DNA from: an uncultured Actinomycetes bacterium
GTDB taxonomy: Bacteria; Actinomycetota; Actinomycetes; Nanopelagicales; Nanopelagicaceae
DNA length: 25,459 bases
Assembly (NCBI GenBank): GCA_903822245.1
Contig: CAIJOE010000079.1
Location: 1 to 25,459, forward strand
Direction of reading: 5' to 3'
Position 1 is the first letter of the stretch. The number at the start of each line of letters is the position of its first letter. Made by a program: the position numbers and the translations under genes. Of this stretch, positions 1-7,702 are shown piece after piece. The notes under the pieces were generated by a model, which did no database searches, was not told the origin of the DNA, and was given only the letters and a program-made list of their open reading frames with translations.

Positions 1-1056
1 AAAGTTCGTAGCTTTTGCTGGGCGCAAAACATGATGGGTATCGGTTACCAATCCATTTTGATTTGCCTTGATCAAAATGGCATTTGCTGATCCTTCAGCG
101 ATACCTCGATCTAGTCTTTCGTGATTTGTTGTAAATAAGTCATCACCTAATATTTGAAGGGAATCTGGGACTAGCGAAGTGAACTCAGCCCAAGCTGGCC
201 AATCATCTTCTGCTAATGGATCTTCAATTGAAATAATTGGCTGATCCTTTACTAGTTTTGCCATAAATGCCACAAATTGGGAGGAGGTGAACTCTTTACC
301 TAAAGTTGGAAGTGAGTACTTACCGTTTTCAAAAAATTGTGTTGAGGCAATATCTAGCGCCAAACTAACCTGGGAACCTACTTGTAATCCGACTTCCTCA
401 ATAGATTTGGTTACAAATTCACACGCAGCATCAATTGATTCAAATGCAAGGCCAAGGCCACCTTCATCTGCGATCAAGTGTGATGGACCAATTTTGGCGC
501 CGCGCTTTGCCGCGTTCTCTCTAATTGCAGTGATCCAAGTAATTGCTTGGTTAAAAGATGTGGCGCCATTTGGAAGAACTAATACATCTTGAATATCCAT
601 TGTGCGATTGGCATGCGCCCCGCCGGAGAGGATGTTTACCATTGGCATTGGAATTAAAAGCGGCCCCTCTGGTTGGAAATATCTTGCTACCGATTGTCCC
701 TTTGCCGCGGCAGCAGCTTTTGTAACTGCAAGTGAGACTGCCAAGGTTGCATTGGCCCCAAGCACATGATGATCTTGTGATGGATCTAGTTTCTTTAAAA
801 TCTCATCCGCATGTGAAAGATCGGCCTCAGCGCCAATTAGTTTTGGTGCAATTATTTCATTCACATTGCCGCAAGCCTTTAGAACTGAGCTGCCATCACT
901 ATCGCGCAATTCTTTTGCTTCATGCTTTCCAGTTGAAGCACCCGAAGGAACTCGGGCGGTATGAACCGACCCATCGGCTAGGGTGATTGTCACAGCAACT
1001 GTTGGGCGGCCACGAGAGTCTAGGACTTGGTAGCCAATTAAATTATTGATGATCAT
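1..1056 (-). CDS. Enolase paralogue, divergent (3' end beyond window)
   Basis: The first 352 residues are visible; a typical enolase has about 425-430, so roughly 75 C-terminal residues lie off the left edge. Enolase landmarks are clear: DSRGRPTV (13-20), SGASTG loop, GGAHA with His148, ADEGG with Glu198, LALDIAS with Asp235, SIEDP with Glu278, GDDL (304-307) and LIKANQNG with Lys330. Magnesium ligands and the catalytic lysine are therefore kept. However the catalytic Glu of the invariant QEF motif (Glu168 in yeast) is Asp157 (QDV), and the usual K-V/F-N-Q-I-G is K-A-N-Q-N-G. The ATG overlaps the stop of the upstream kinase gene as ATGA, so it is translationally coupled in the SMP-30/U32/SDR/kinase operon. 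The housekeeping enolase normally sits elsewhere, so I infer a paralogue acting on glycerate 2-phosphate or a related phospho-acid. Family is certain; exact substrate is not. Confidence 0.85.
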   Translation of the reverse strand, partial: MIINNLIGYQVLDSRGRPTVAVTITLADGSVHTARVPSGASTGKHEAKELRDSDGSSVLKACGNVNEIIAPKLIGAEADLSHADEILKKLDPSQDHHVLGANATLAVSLAVTKAAAAAKGQSVARYFQPEGPLLIPMPMVNILSGGAHANRTMDIQDVLVLPNGATSFNQAITWITAIRENAAKRGAKIGPSHLIADEGGLGLAFESIDAACEFVTKSIEEVGLQVGSQVSLALDIASTQFFENGKYSLPTLGKEFTSSQFVAFMAKLVKDQPIISIEDPLAEDDWPAWAEFTSLVPDSLQILGDDLFTTNHERLDRGIAEGSANAILIKANQNGLVTDTHHVLRPAKATNF

Positions 1057-2027
1057 AGGAACAACTGCGCATAAGTCATCTGTGAATTTTGCAGGGCTTT
1101 TGCCGTCAAGTCCAGCACTCGGGTCTTAGCCGCCTCATCTAGATAATTTACTAGGGAGACTCCTTCAACTCTTGCCCGAGCAATAAGTGCCACATGCCTA
1201 GGTAGAGAATTGGCAACTGGAAGTTTTGAATTTTTAGAATAAGAATCTAAGAAGTTAAGAGCCGTCTGTCGAATCTTGCCTTGAACTAGTTGATCGGTGG
1301 TGCGCAAGAATTTGCAAAGCAAGTGCGCACTTACAAATGCCAAATCAAAGACTGGATTACCAGTATGGGCGACTTCAAAGTCCAAAACTATAGGTTTAAT
1401 ATCTTGCGTAATCATGATGTTCTTAGGTGAGAAATCTCCATGCACAATGGTGGTCTTTATCGTCGTGATCTCTTCAATAAGTTCATTAATACTTGGAGCT
1501 AGTTGCTCATTTTTGCTCGCCACTGATCGATAGAAAGGCGTTACGCGCAATTGTTCAAATAGTGAGTCTTGCGCAAAGTCATCTCTAACACTTTGTGTGA
1601 TGGCGCCATAGTTATGCCAGGTGGCCAAGATTTCACCTAGGTCACTACCAATACTTGGATGGATTACTCCTGCCAACATATCTACCTTCCAATTAGTGCA
1701 GGTAATTGGTAGGCGCGACATACTCAAAGTGAAATTATCTGGATCAACATCAATTAAATCTGGAACACTATTCGGGGTCAGGCCGTGCAATAATTTCATG
1801 GCATTTGCCTCAACAATTGCCCGGCGCTGATCTGCCTTCCATACCGAAGCAACTTTCAATTCAGGCAGAGCTTGCTTTAGAACCAAACTTGTTTGACCGG
1901 CGCTAACGGCCAGCACAACACAGGAAACACCTCCGGTGAGTTCTTCAACTTGGGCTGGGCCAGAAATTAAACCCCGTGAATTTAGGTAGTCAACTACCGT
2001 AGTTTCATCAAGGAGTTCTTGGCTCAT
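1053..2027 (-). CDS. APH-family small-molecule kinase (MtnK/homoserine-kinase-like)
   Basis: 324 residues with the aminoglycoside-phosphotransferase/choline-kinase fold. The catalytic loop VHGDFSPKNIM gives the HGDxxxxN motif, followed by VLDFEVAHTGNPVFDLA, the metal-binding D-F-E segment. An N-terminal lobe segment, SLVLKQALPELKVAS, resembles the ATP-binding lysine region of methylthioribose kinase. Such proteins phosphorylate small hydroxyl-bearing metabolites in the cytoplasm. It lies 5 nt after the SDR stop and overlaps the enolase-like gene by ATGA, so kinase and enolase-like protein are co-translated. Context (lactonase, dehydrogenase, enolase) suggests a sugar acid or glycerate-like substrate rather than an antibiotic. 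That is inference; the family assignment is firm. Confidence 0.75.
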   Translation of the reverse strand: MSQELLDETTVVDYLNSRGLISGPAQVEELTGGVSCVVLAVSAGQTSLVLKQALPELKVASVWKADQRRAIVEANAMKLLHGLTPNSVPDLIDVDPDNFTLSMSRLPITCTNWKVDMLAGVIHPSIGSDLGEILATWHNYGAITQSVRDDFAQDSLFEQLRVTPFYRSVASKNEQLAPSINELIEEITTIKTTIVHGDFSPKNIMITQDIKPIVLDFEVAHTGNPVFDLAFVSAHLLCKFLRTTDQLVQGKIRQTALNFLDSYSKNSKLPVANSLPRHVALIARARVEGVSLVNYLDEAAKTRVLDLTAKALQNSQMTYAQLFL

Positions 2028-2032
2028 GTGCC

Positions 2033-2719
2033 CTAGATTGTTCGCGCAATGGTGAAGCCACGATCAACAAAGATTCCTTGGCCAGAAATCGCCGTATTAA
2101 TTGGGCTACCTAGCATGAAGATTGAATTGGCAACGTCCTCTGGTGTTGGGAGTTTTCCAGACGGGGTTTGATTTAAAACGTTAGCAATTTGTTCTGGCTT
2201 TAAGGTGCGGGCAACCATTGGACTATTTACAATTCCTGGCAGAACGCTATTTACCAAAATTCCTTTTGCCCTACCTAGGTCAACAGCTAGGGAGCGAACT
2301 AGGCCACCAACTGCCGCTTTGGTTACAGAATAAGCAAACTTTTCTTGACGAGTGTATTGCTCCCAGAGTGAGGAGATAATTACTACTCGTGCGCCCTGGG
2401 AAATTAAATCATGGGCCATTAGGGCAGAAACCGTATTTGCAATAAAAGAAACATTGGCTTCAAATAACTTAGCTAAATCCTCAGGCTTAGAGTTAATAAC
2501 TGAGTCATTGACGTTATCTCCCTGGGCAAAGACCGCGGCGTCAAAGCTCATGCCGGTTAATTTAGGATCTAAGTTATCTTTTGTGATTGGTAGCAAAACA
2601 TCGCAATCATTAACGACCTTTCGAACACCACAAATTACATCCCAGCCCTCATCTTGATATTTCTTTTGAGTTGCCCCGCCAAGTGTTCCGGTGGCGCCAA
2701 AGATAAGAAGATTAGGCAT
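2033..2719 (-). CDS. SDR-family oxidoreductase
   Basis: 228-residue short-chain dehydrogenase. The N-terminal Rossmann motif is GATGTLGG (residues 8-15), the catalytic serine lies in VVIISSLWEQ, and YSVTK is the YxxxK active site, followed by NSVLPGIVNSPM typical of classical SDRs. It has a short N-terminal half compared with the usual 250 residues: the strand after the glycine motif leads straight into a short segment around VRKVVNDCD. The start codon overlaps the stop of the U32-like gene by one base (TAATG). In the operon with an SMP-30 lactonase it probably oxidises or reduces a sugar, sugar acid or keto-acid; cofactor and substrate cannot be read from the sequence. Confidence 0.8.
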   Translation of the reverse strand: MPNLLIFGATGTLGGATQKKYQDEGWDVICGVRKVVNDCDVLLPITKDNLDPKLTGMSFDAAVFAQGDNVNDSVINSKPEDLAKLFEANVSFIANTVSALMAHDLISQGARVVIISSLWEQYTRQEKFAYSVTKAAVGGLVRSLAVDLGRAKGILVNSVLPGIVNSPMVARTLKPEQIANVLNQTPSGKLPTPEDVANSIFMLGSPINTAISGQGIFVDRGFTIARTI

Positions 2720-3642
2720 TACTTTTCAAATCCATAACGAGTAAGCATTGAATGACCAATTGCTGCTCGGCGAACACGCTCACGCGCAGTAGATTCAATA
2801 ACACCTTGAATATGACCACCGGCTGGATAGAGACCAGGGGAGTTACGCACTGTGAACTTTAGATAAACCGGAGCGGCAACTCGAACCAAGTCAGGTACTT
2901 CATAGTGACGAACTGCGCCACCAAAGTCATCTGGTGCTTCGACATAAACATCTACTGGAATATCTACTTGGGCGCGAATAGCCGCAATTTGTTGTAGTGA
3001 AAGATCGGTAGAAAGATTCAAAGTAGAAGCGCCAAGATCTTGCATCAATTTAGCAGTTGCTGGGTTGTTGCAAGTTAGGGCAACTGAAGTCTTTAGGATG
3101 AAATCACTTGGTAGATCTCCACTCTTTCGAGCCTTGCCAAGTACATCTAGTAATCCAATGTCGCCAACTAATACCGAGCGCAGACCTAGATCGGCAGCAT
3201 GCAATACATCTTCGACGGCGTAGCGAAGTTGATCACCACCGCGAAGGGATGGATAAGCCACTGCGCCAGAGGCTGAAACTGGAGTCTTTCCGATATCCCA
3301 TGAGGCACGTGGTCCAACAAAGAGACAAACTTCAATGTTTTCACTCTTACCCATGGCAACCATCTCTTTAATTTCATCATCGGTCTGCAACATAATTCCA
3401 GAACCTTGAGAGATGCGATGAATTGTAAGTTTGCGCTTTTTGGCCTCATCTAGAACGGCCTTGAAAGCAGATGGTCCTTCAACTGATGGAATTTCAATCT
3501 TCCAACGAGCACCGTCGGCAAAACGCTTATCTGACTCTGGAATTCCATCAGCATCTTGGGTTTGCACGCCTTGCTTGCCGAGCAATGAGATTGACTTCTT
3601 CATTGGTCCGTTTGCATCGCGAGTTGATGGCCAATTGCTCAT
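2719..3642 (-). CDS. Peptidase-U32-like TIM-barrel protein
   Basis: 307 residues. The segment from about 145 to 240 (AADLGLRSVLVGDIGLLDVL, then TSVALTCNNPATAKLMQDLG, then NLSTDLSLQQIAAIRAQVDI) follows the alternating helix-strand pattern of U32 'collagenase-like' proteins, including the D-x-G-L-L and N-x-x-x-A-K-x-x-x-x-L-G steps. The cysteine-rich signature that normally follows the barrel in true U32 members is absent: here the sequence reads VYVEAPDDFGGAVRHYEVPD. It is the second gene after SMP-30 with a 45-nt gap, the largest inside this operon. I do not know its reaction; a metabolic TIM-barrel enzyme on a sugar acid is more likely than a peptidase, by context only. Confidence 0.6.
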   Translation of the reverse strand: MSNWPSTRDANGPMKKSISLLGKQGVQTQDADGIPESDKRFADGARWKIEIPSVEGPSAFKAVLDEAKKRKLTIHRISQGSGIMLQTDDEIKEMVAMGKSENIEVCLFVGPRASWDIGKTPVSASGAVAYPSLRGGDQLRYAVEDVLHAADLGLRSVLVGDIGLLDVLGKARKSGDLPSDFILKTSVALTCNNPATAKLMQDLGASTLNLSTDLSLQQIAAIRAQVDIPVDVYVEAPDDFGGAVRHYEVPDLVRVAAPVYLKFTVRNSPGLYPAGGHIQGVIESTARERVRRAAIGHSMLTRYGFEK

Positions 3643-3668
3643 GTATTCACTCTCTTCTTTTAGCGCTC

Positions 3669-3699
3669 TGATTGGTTATTTGATTGGTTATTTGATTGG
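3669..3699. repeat. 12-bp tandem repeat across the SMP-30 stop codon
   Basis: The unit TGATTGGTTATT occurs at 3669-3680 and 3681-3692, and TGATTGG again at 3693-3699 (2.6 copies). On the coding (minus) strand the unit encodes Pro-Ile-Lys-stop, so the SMP-30 gene ends inside the first coding copy and the stop codon is duplicated 12 nt downstream. It looks like a slippage duplication; it lengthens the gap to the U32-like gene. Confidence 0.9.
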
Positions 3700-4569
3700 A
3701 AATAATACTGGAGCTAAGCCACCAACTTTTGGTCGATAGCTAAAGGTCTTACCCCAGTCTTTTCCTGGGTTGGCAACCCCGTCATGGGCCGAAGTAATCA
3801 ATAAGGTGCCCAAATCTTTTCCAACAAAAGCTGCTGAAGTAGGCATTGGAACTCCAACTTCAAGTGTTTGGGTCAGATTAAAATCTTTATCAAAGTGGCG
3901 CATTACTCCGCCATTCCAAAATGCGACCCAGAGGCCATCTTGGGCATCCATGCACAAACCATCTGGCAAACCTTGGGAATCATCGCTCACGCGCCAGCGA
4001 ACTCTGCGATTTGAAACTTCACCATCTTTATAGTCAAAGGTGTCGATTGATTTAGCCATCGTGTCGATATAGACCATGGTCTTGCCATCTTTGGTCCATC
4101 CAAGCCCATTGGAAAGTGAGATTCCATCAACCATTTTCTTCAAAGATAGGTCATCTTTACTTAAGCGGTAGAGACCACAGGCATTTGGATGTTCGGCCCA
4201 GTTATATGGCATCGAACCAAGCCAGAGATGGCCATCTGGTGCAACTTTGGCATCATTCCAGCGCTCGGGGAATGTGTCGGGGCGGCCATTAGCATCTTGA
4301 CGAGTTTGTAATTTAGTTATTACGCCATCTTTGGTGCGACGAATCGGACCATTAGCGGTGCCAAGTAGGTGGCTGTAATCAGTACAAGGAATTACAAATG
4401 AAACATGTTCATCAGTTTCATATCCATTTATCTCGCCGGTCTCAAAATTCTTAAAGTAGACCTTGCTGTTATAGATATCTACCCACCAGATCCATTCATG
4501 GTTTGGGCCAATTGCAACGGGACCTTCGCCAACCTGACAGGCGCGCTCATCCCAGATCTCAAGTGTCAT
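3688..4569 (-). CDS. SMP-30/gluconolactonase-family lactonase
   Basis: 293-residue beta-propeller lactonase of the SMP-30/LRE family. Metal-ligand motifs appear in the expected order: GEGP with Glu15, RWNDAKVAPDGHLWLG (the N-D pair), SNGLGWTKDGKTMVYIDT (second Asn) and LPDGLCMDAQDGLWVAFWNGG (Asp). No signal peptide, so cytoplasmic. The family hydrolyses sugar lactones (gluconolactone, aldono- or aldarolactones), fitting a dehydrogenase that makes a lactone from a sugar or uronate; the uronate-dehydrogenase-like gene at 7703 is a possible source. It is the first gene of the leftward unit, with a TATAGT hexamer 6 nt before its ATG (leaderless). The open frame ends within a 12-bp tandem repeat. 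Confidence 0.88.
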   Translation of the reverse strand: MTLEIWDERACQVGEGPVAIGPNHEWIWWVDIYNSKVYFKNFETGEINGYETDEHVSFVIPCTDYSHLLGTANGPIRRTKDGVITKLQTRQDANGRPDTFPERWNDAKVAPDGHLWLGSMPYNWAEHPNACGLYRLSKDDLSLKKMVDGISLSNGLGWTKDGKTMVYIDTMAKSIDTFDYKDGEVSNRRVRWRVSDDSQGLPDGLCMDAQDGLWVAFWNGGVMRHFDKDFNLTQTLEVGVPMPTSAAFVGKDLGTLLITSAHDGVANPGKDWGKTFSYRPKVGGLAPVLFPIK

Positions 4570-4581
4570 ATCGGGACTATA
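4570..4581 (-). promoter_or_regulatory. Leaderless promoter of the SMP-30 operon
   Basis: On the minus strand TATAGT (4581-4576) is followed by 6 nt and then the ATG at 4569, so the predicted transcription start falls on the A of the start codon. No Shine-Dalgarno sequence is present. It faces the rightward promoter for the gene at 4613 inside a 43-bp divergent region. Confidence 0.65.
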
Positions 4582-4600
4582 AAGGATTAACCCCCTCCAC

Positions 4601-4612
4601 TACTATGGCCAT
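4601..4612 (+). promoter_or_regulatory. Leaderless promoter of the SDR-kdgK-eda operon
   Basis: TACTAT (4601-4606), then 6 nt, then ATG at 4613; no Shine-Dalgarno. The sequence between the two divergent -10 elements (4582-4600) is the only room for a shared operator. Confidence 0.65.
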
Positions 4613-5380
4613 ATGAGTGAGATTGATCTGACTAGTTTTGCCAGCCAAAATGTAATTGTTACTGGCGCGGCAAGCGGAATCGGCAAGGCAGCCGCCGAGT
4701 TGATCGCGGCTAGAGGAGCACAGGTTATTTGCCTAGATCTAAATCTTGCTGGGGCGCAGGCCACAGTTAAGGCCATAACTTCGGCCGGAGGTAGGGCAAT
4801 TGCCAAGGGGCTAGATATTTCTAACCAAGATGCGGTTAATGCCTGCGTGGCTGAGATCCTAAATGAGTTTGGCCAGGTTCATGCGCTCGCAAATTCAGCC
4901 GGCATAGCTGGACCAACTAGCACCAATACTGAAGATATTAATTGGGAAGATTTTGCTAAAACCTTACAGATAAATCTTTTTGGATCAATTTGGATTACGC
5001 AAGCGCTACTTCCTTCAATGCGCCAGAATAAATATGGACGAATCGTTCACTTGGCATCAATTGCTGGCAAAGAAGGCAATCCTGGAATGTCACCATATAA
5101 CACTTCTAAATCTGGCTTGATTGGTTATGTAAAAGGCGTGGCTAAGGAAGTGGCCACTCAAGGAATCACTATTAATGCTGTTGCTCCAGCAGTTATTCGC
5201 ACCCCAATTAATGAAACAGTAACTCCAGAGATTCAAAAGTATATGGTGAGTCGAATTCCAATTGGCCGACTAGGTGAACCAAGTGAAGTTGCTGAAATTA
5301 TTGCCTTTGCTGCATCTAAAGCATGCTCATTTACAACTGGATTTACCTTTGATGTTTCTGGTGGCCGGGCAACTTACTAG
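4613..5380 (+). CDS. SDR-family oxidoreductase (3-oxoacyl reductase-like)
   Basis: 255-residue classical SDR: TGAASGIG cofactor motif at 17-24, an NSAGIAG segment, catalytic Ser in HLASIAG and YNTSK as YxxxK, with the usual DVSGGRATY C-terminus. Asp in VICLDLN at the end of the second strand suggests NAD(H) preference. First gene of the rightward operon that continues into KDG kinase and aldolase, so it probably oxidises a sugar, sugar acid or keto-deoxy acid feeding that branch. The substrate is not readable. The ATG at 4613 is chosen because the -10 hexamer is 6 nt upstream. Confidence 0.85.
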   Translation: MSEIDLTSFASQNVIVTGAASGIGKAAAELIAARGAQVICLDLNLAGAQATVKAITSAGGRAIAKGLDISNQDAVNACVAEILNEFGQVHALANSAGIAGPTSTNTEDINWEDFAKTLQINLFGSIWITQALLPSMRQNKYGRIVHLASIAGKEGNPGMSPYNTSKSGLIGYVKGVAKEVATQGITINAVAPAVIRTPINETVTPEIQKYMVSRIPIGRLGEPSEVAEIIAFAASKACSFTTGFTFDVSGGRATY

Positions 5381-5391
5381 TTGCAATTGCT

Positions 5392-6324
5392 ATGAGCGAT
5401 CTCTTTACCTTCGGTGAGGCCATGGCCCTATTCATGTCAACCGATACTGATTCAGTTAAGACTGCTAAAAACTTCAATATGTCTGCCGCTGGCGCCGAGG
5501 GAAATGTGGCCGTAGCTGCAAAGCGCTTGGGCCTAGATGTGTATTACTTAACTAAATTAGGTAACGACTTTCTAGGAGATAACATAATTTCCCAGTTCAA
5601 GGCCGAAGGTGTGGAAACTAAACATTTCCTTCGCAGTGATAACTACACCGGCACCTTAGTTCGAAACCGCGGCATAACTGAACCTCTAGATGTCACCTAC
5701 CTTCGAAAGTGCGCTGCTGCCTCAACTTTTCAACCCGCTGATATCGATGAAGAGATATTAAAAAACTCTAGATGGCTCCACGTTTCTGGAATCACCGTAG
5801 CCCTTTCTGATTCGGCCAGAGACACCGTGGCTCACGCACTGGATCTAGGGCGCAAACACAACCTTCGAATTAGTTTTGACTTAAACATTCGCCGTAAATT
5901 ATGGAGTGAGGAAAAGGCTTCGGTTACTCTCAAAGAATTAGCTCACGATCTCGAGCTACTAACCGGCGGGGTTGATGAATATGAATTGGTATTTGGCACC
6001 AGAGATCCAGAAGAGAACTTTAGGATTGCTGCAAGTAAAGGAATTAAGACTTTGATTATGACTGCTGGTCCAGAATTAATGCGCGTGATGCACAATGGAG
6101 AGCGCTTTGATTTTGCCCCAGAGGTAGTAAAGATTGTTGACCCAGTGGGTTCGGGAGATGCCTTCATCTCTGGAACAATTTGTGGTTTATTGGCTGGTCT
6201 GGAATTAATAGATGCCATTAAACAAGGCAGCAAGTGCGGGGCTATGGTCGCAAGTACTATGGGTGACTGGGCTGGAATGGTTAATGGAAAAGATGGTTTA
6301 CTACCTAAAGAAGTTTGGGGTTAA
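5392..6324 (+). CDS. kdgK: PfkB-family sugar kinase, probable 2-keto-3-deoxygluconate kinase
   Basis: 310-residue ribokinase-family enzyme. The N-terminal TFGEAMALF and AAGAEGNVAVAAKRLG (PfkB signature 1 region) and the C-terminal DPVGSGDAFISG with catalytic Asp256 (signature 2) are complete. Segments such as YLRKCAAAS resemble KDG kinases. It precedes a KDPG-type aldolase by 4 nt, the standard pair converting KDG + ATP to KDPG, then to pyruvate and glyceraldehyde 3-phosphate. Eleven nt separate it from the SDR upstream. Another PfkB substrate (for example 2-keto-3-deoxygalactonate) cannot be excluded. Confidence 0.85.
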   Translation: MSDLFTFGEAMALFMSTDTDSVKTAKNFNMSAAGAEGNVAVAAKRLGLDVYYLTKLGNDFLGDNIISQFKAEGVETKHFLRSDNYTGTLVRNRGITEPLDVTYLRKCAAASTFQPADIDEEILKNSRWLHVSGITVALSDSARDTVAHALDLGRKHNLRISFDLNIRRKLWSEEKASVTLKELAHDLELLTGGVDEYELVFGTRDPEENFRIAASKGIKTLIMTAGPELMRVMHNGERFDFAPEVVKIVDPVGSGDAFISGTICGLLAGLELIDAIKQGSKCGAMVASTMGDWAGMVNGKDGLLPKEVWG

Positions 6325-6328
6325 TTAA

Positions 6329-6940
6329 ATGAGCAAGAAAGTCAACTTTGATTCTGGTTTGGTAGCAATTATCCGCACCAAGACTGCCAATGAAGGCCGC
6401 GAGTATGCCCAGGCACTACTTGAAGCAGGCGTTGATCTAATTGAATTCACCACCACAACCCCAGAAGTGTTTAATTTGATTGAAGAGTTTGCTGCCAAGC
6501 CAGGTGTTCAAGTAGGTCTAGGAACTGCCATGGATAAGAAGCATGTGGCAAATGCTAAGAAAGCCGGAGCAAAGTTTGTGATTTCTCCTCACACATCAAA
6601 AGAGGTAATTCGAGTTACCAAAAAAGCCGGTTTAATTTCTATTCCAGGAGTTGCCTCCCCAACTGAAATTGCTGATGCCCTGCGCTATGGCGCAGATATG
6701 TTGAAGTTCTTTCCAGCATCATCCCTTGGCCCAAATTTCCTAAAAGCAGTTCGCGATCCCTTCCCTGGTCAAACTTGGATGGCAACGGGTGGGATCACAG
6801 TTGATTCGATTGACTCTTGGGTGAAGTCAGGTTGTTCTGGCTTTGGTCTTGGCGGGCCCCTTACAAACGGTGGGGTAGCGCAAGTGGCGGCTCGTGTTGC
6901 AGAATTTAGAGATGCGATTAGAAATGCGAAGGCCAATTAA
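6329..6940 (+). CDS. eda: KDPG/KHG-type class I aldolase
   Basis: 203 residues, the normal size for Eda. The Schiff-base lysine is Lys126 in MLKFFPASSLGP, the general acid/base Glu39 is in LIEFTTTTP, and phosphate-binding glycines occur in MATGGIT and GLGGPLT. The motif usually written E-x-T-L-R-T-P has Thr43 instead of the substrate-binding Arg, and the GTGTV-type motif reads GLGTAM. The gene follows the KDG kinase by 4 nt and the next SDR starts directly after its stop. It should cleave KDPG or a stereoisomer to pyruvate and glyceraldehyde 3-phosphate; the lost arginine leaves the exact substrate open. Confidence 0.85.
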   Translation: MSKKVNFDSGLVAIIRTKTANEGREYAQALLEAGVDLIEFTTTTPEVFNLIEEFAAKPGVQVGLGTAMDKKHVANAKKAGAKFVISPHTSKEVIRVTKKAGLISIPGVASPTEIADALRYGADMLKFFPASSLGPNFLKAVRDPFPGQTWMATGGITVDSIDSWVKSGCSGFGLGGPLTNGGVAQVAARVAEFRDAIRNAKAN

Positions 6941-7699
6941 ATGAAATTAAAAGATCGTCATATTTATGTCACTGGAGGCGCAGATGGAATTGGCGCAGCA
7001 ATTGTTCTAGATGCTGCGCAAGCTGGCGCAAAGGTTTCTTTCTGTGATTTAAATGTGGAAAAGGGCAAGGCCTATGAAGCAGAGCTTAAGTCTGCTGGCC
7101 ATCGTGCCTTCTTCCATGAAGGCAATGTTGGTAATACACAATCAATGCAAACGGTGTTCACCGCTATTACTAAAGAGTTTGGTGATGTCTACGGACTAGT
7201 TAATAACGCTGGTCGAAATGCCTATAACGATCCAGTTGTTATGACCGAGGCCGAGTGGGAAGATTTTATGAACGTTGATTTTAAGAGCGTTTGGACCAAC
7301 TCAAAATTGGTTTTGCCGGCAATGCGCAAGAACAAGTTTGGCTCGATTGTAAACATCTCATCCATCCATGCTCGAATGTCCTATATGAATTACTTCCCAT
7401 ATGCCGCAGCTAAGGCTGGCATCATTGGTCTAACTAGAAATCTCTCGCTAGATGAAGCCAAGCATGGCATCCGGGTGAACTCTGTTCTTCCAGGATTTAC
7501 TTTGACCCCAATGGTTGAGGATTATTTTGTTAAAAACCCAGAGAAGCGAGCTGAAGCACTTTCGGTACAACCAATGGGGCGCATGGCACAGCCTTCAGAG
7601 ATCGCCAAGGTAGTTACCTTTTTATTAACCGATGATGCTTCATTCGTAAATGGAGCTGACTGGATTATCGATGGTGGGCTTTCACAGAGGTTTGCTTAA
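6941..7699 (+). CDS. SDR-family oxidoreductase
   Basis: 252-residue classical SDR with TGGADGIG near residue 11, CDLN at the end of strand 2 (NAD-type acidic residue), LVNNAGRNAYND, catalytic serine in NISSIHA, YAAAK as YxxxK, and NSVLPGFTLTPM. The ATG follows the aldolase stop codon without a gap. It may be a gluconate 5-dehydrogenase-like or 2-keto-3-deoxy-acid dehydrogenase; context supports sugar-acid metabolism, the sequence alone does not fix the substrate. Confidence 0.85.
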   Translation: MKLKDRHIYVTGGADGIGAAIVLDAAQAGAKVSFCDLNVEKGKAYEAELKSAGHRAFFHEGNVGNTQSMQTVFTAITKEFGDVYGLVNNAGRNAYNDPVVMTEAEWEDFMNVDFKSVWTNSKLVLPAMRKNKFGSIVNISSIHARMSYMNYFPYAAAKAGIIGLTRNLSLDEAKHGIRVNSVLPGFTLTPMVEDYFVKNPEKRAEALSVQPMGRMAQPSEIAKVVTFLLTDDASFVNGADWIIDGGLSQRFA

Positions 7700-7702
7700 A
7701 GT

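Noticed and set aside
1053..2027. Antibiotic (aminoglycoside) resistance kinase
   Set aside because: The fold is shared, but operon position with an enolase-like protein and lactonase favours a metabolite kinase.
2719..3642. U32 collagenase-like peptidase
   Set aside because: The cysteine signature of U32 peptidases is missing and the gene sits in a metabolic operon; only the barrel-like similarity is kept in the call.
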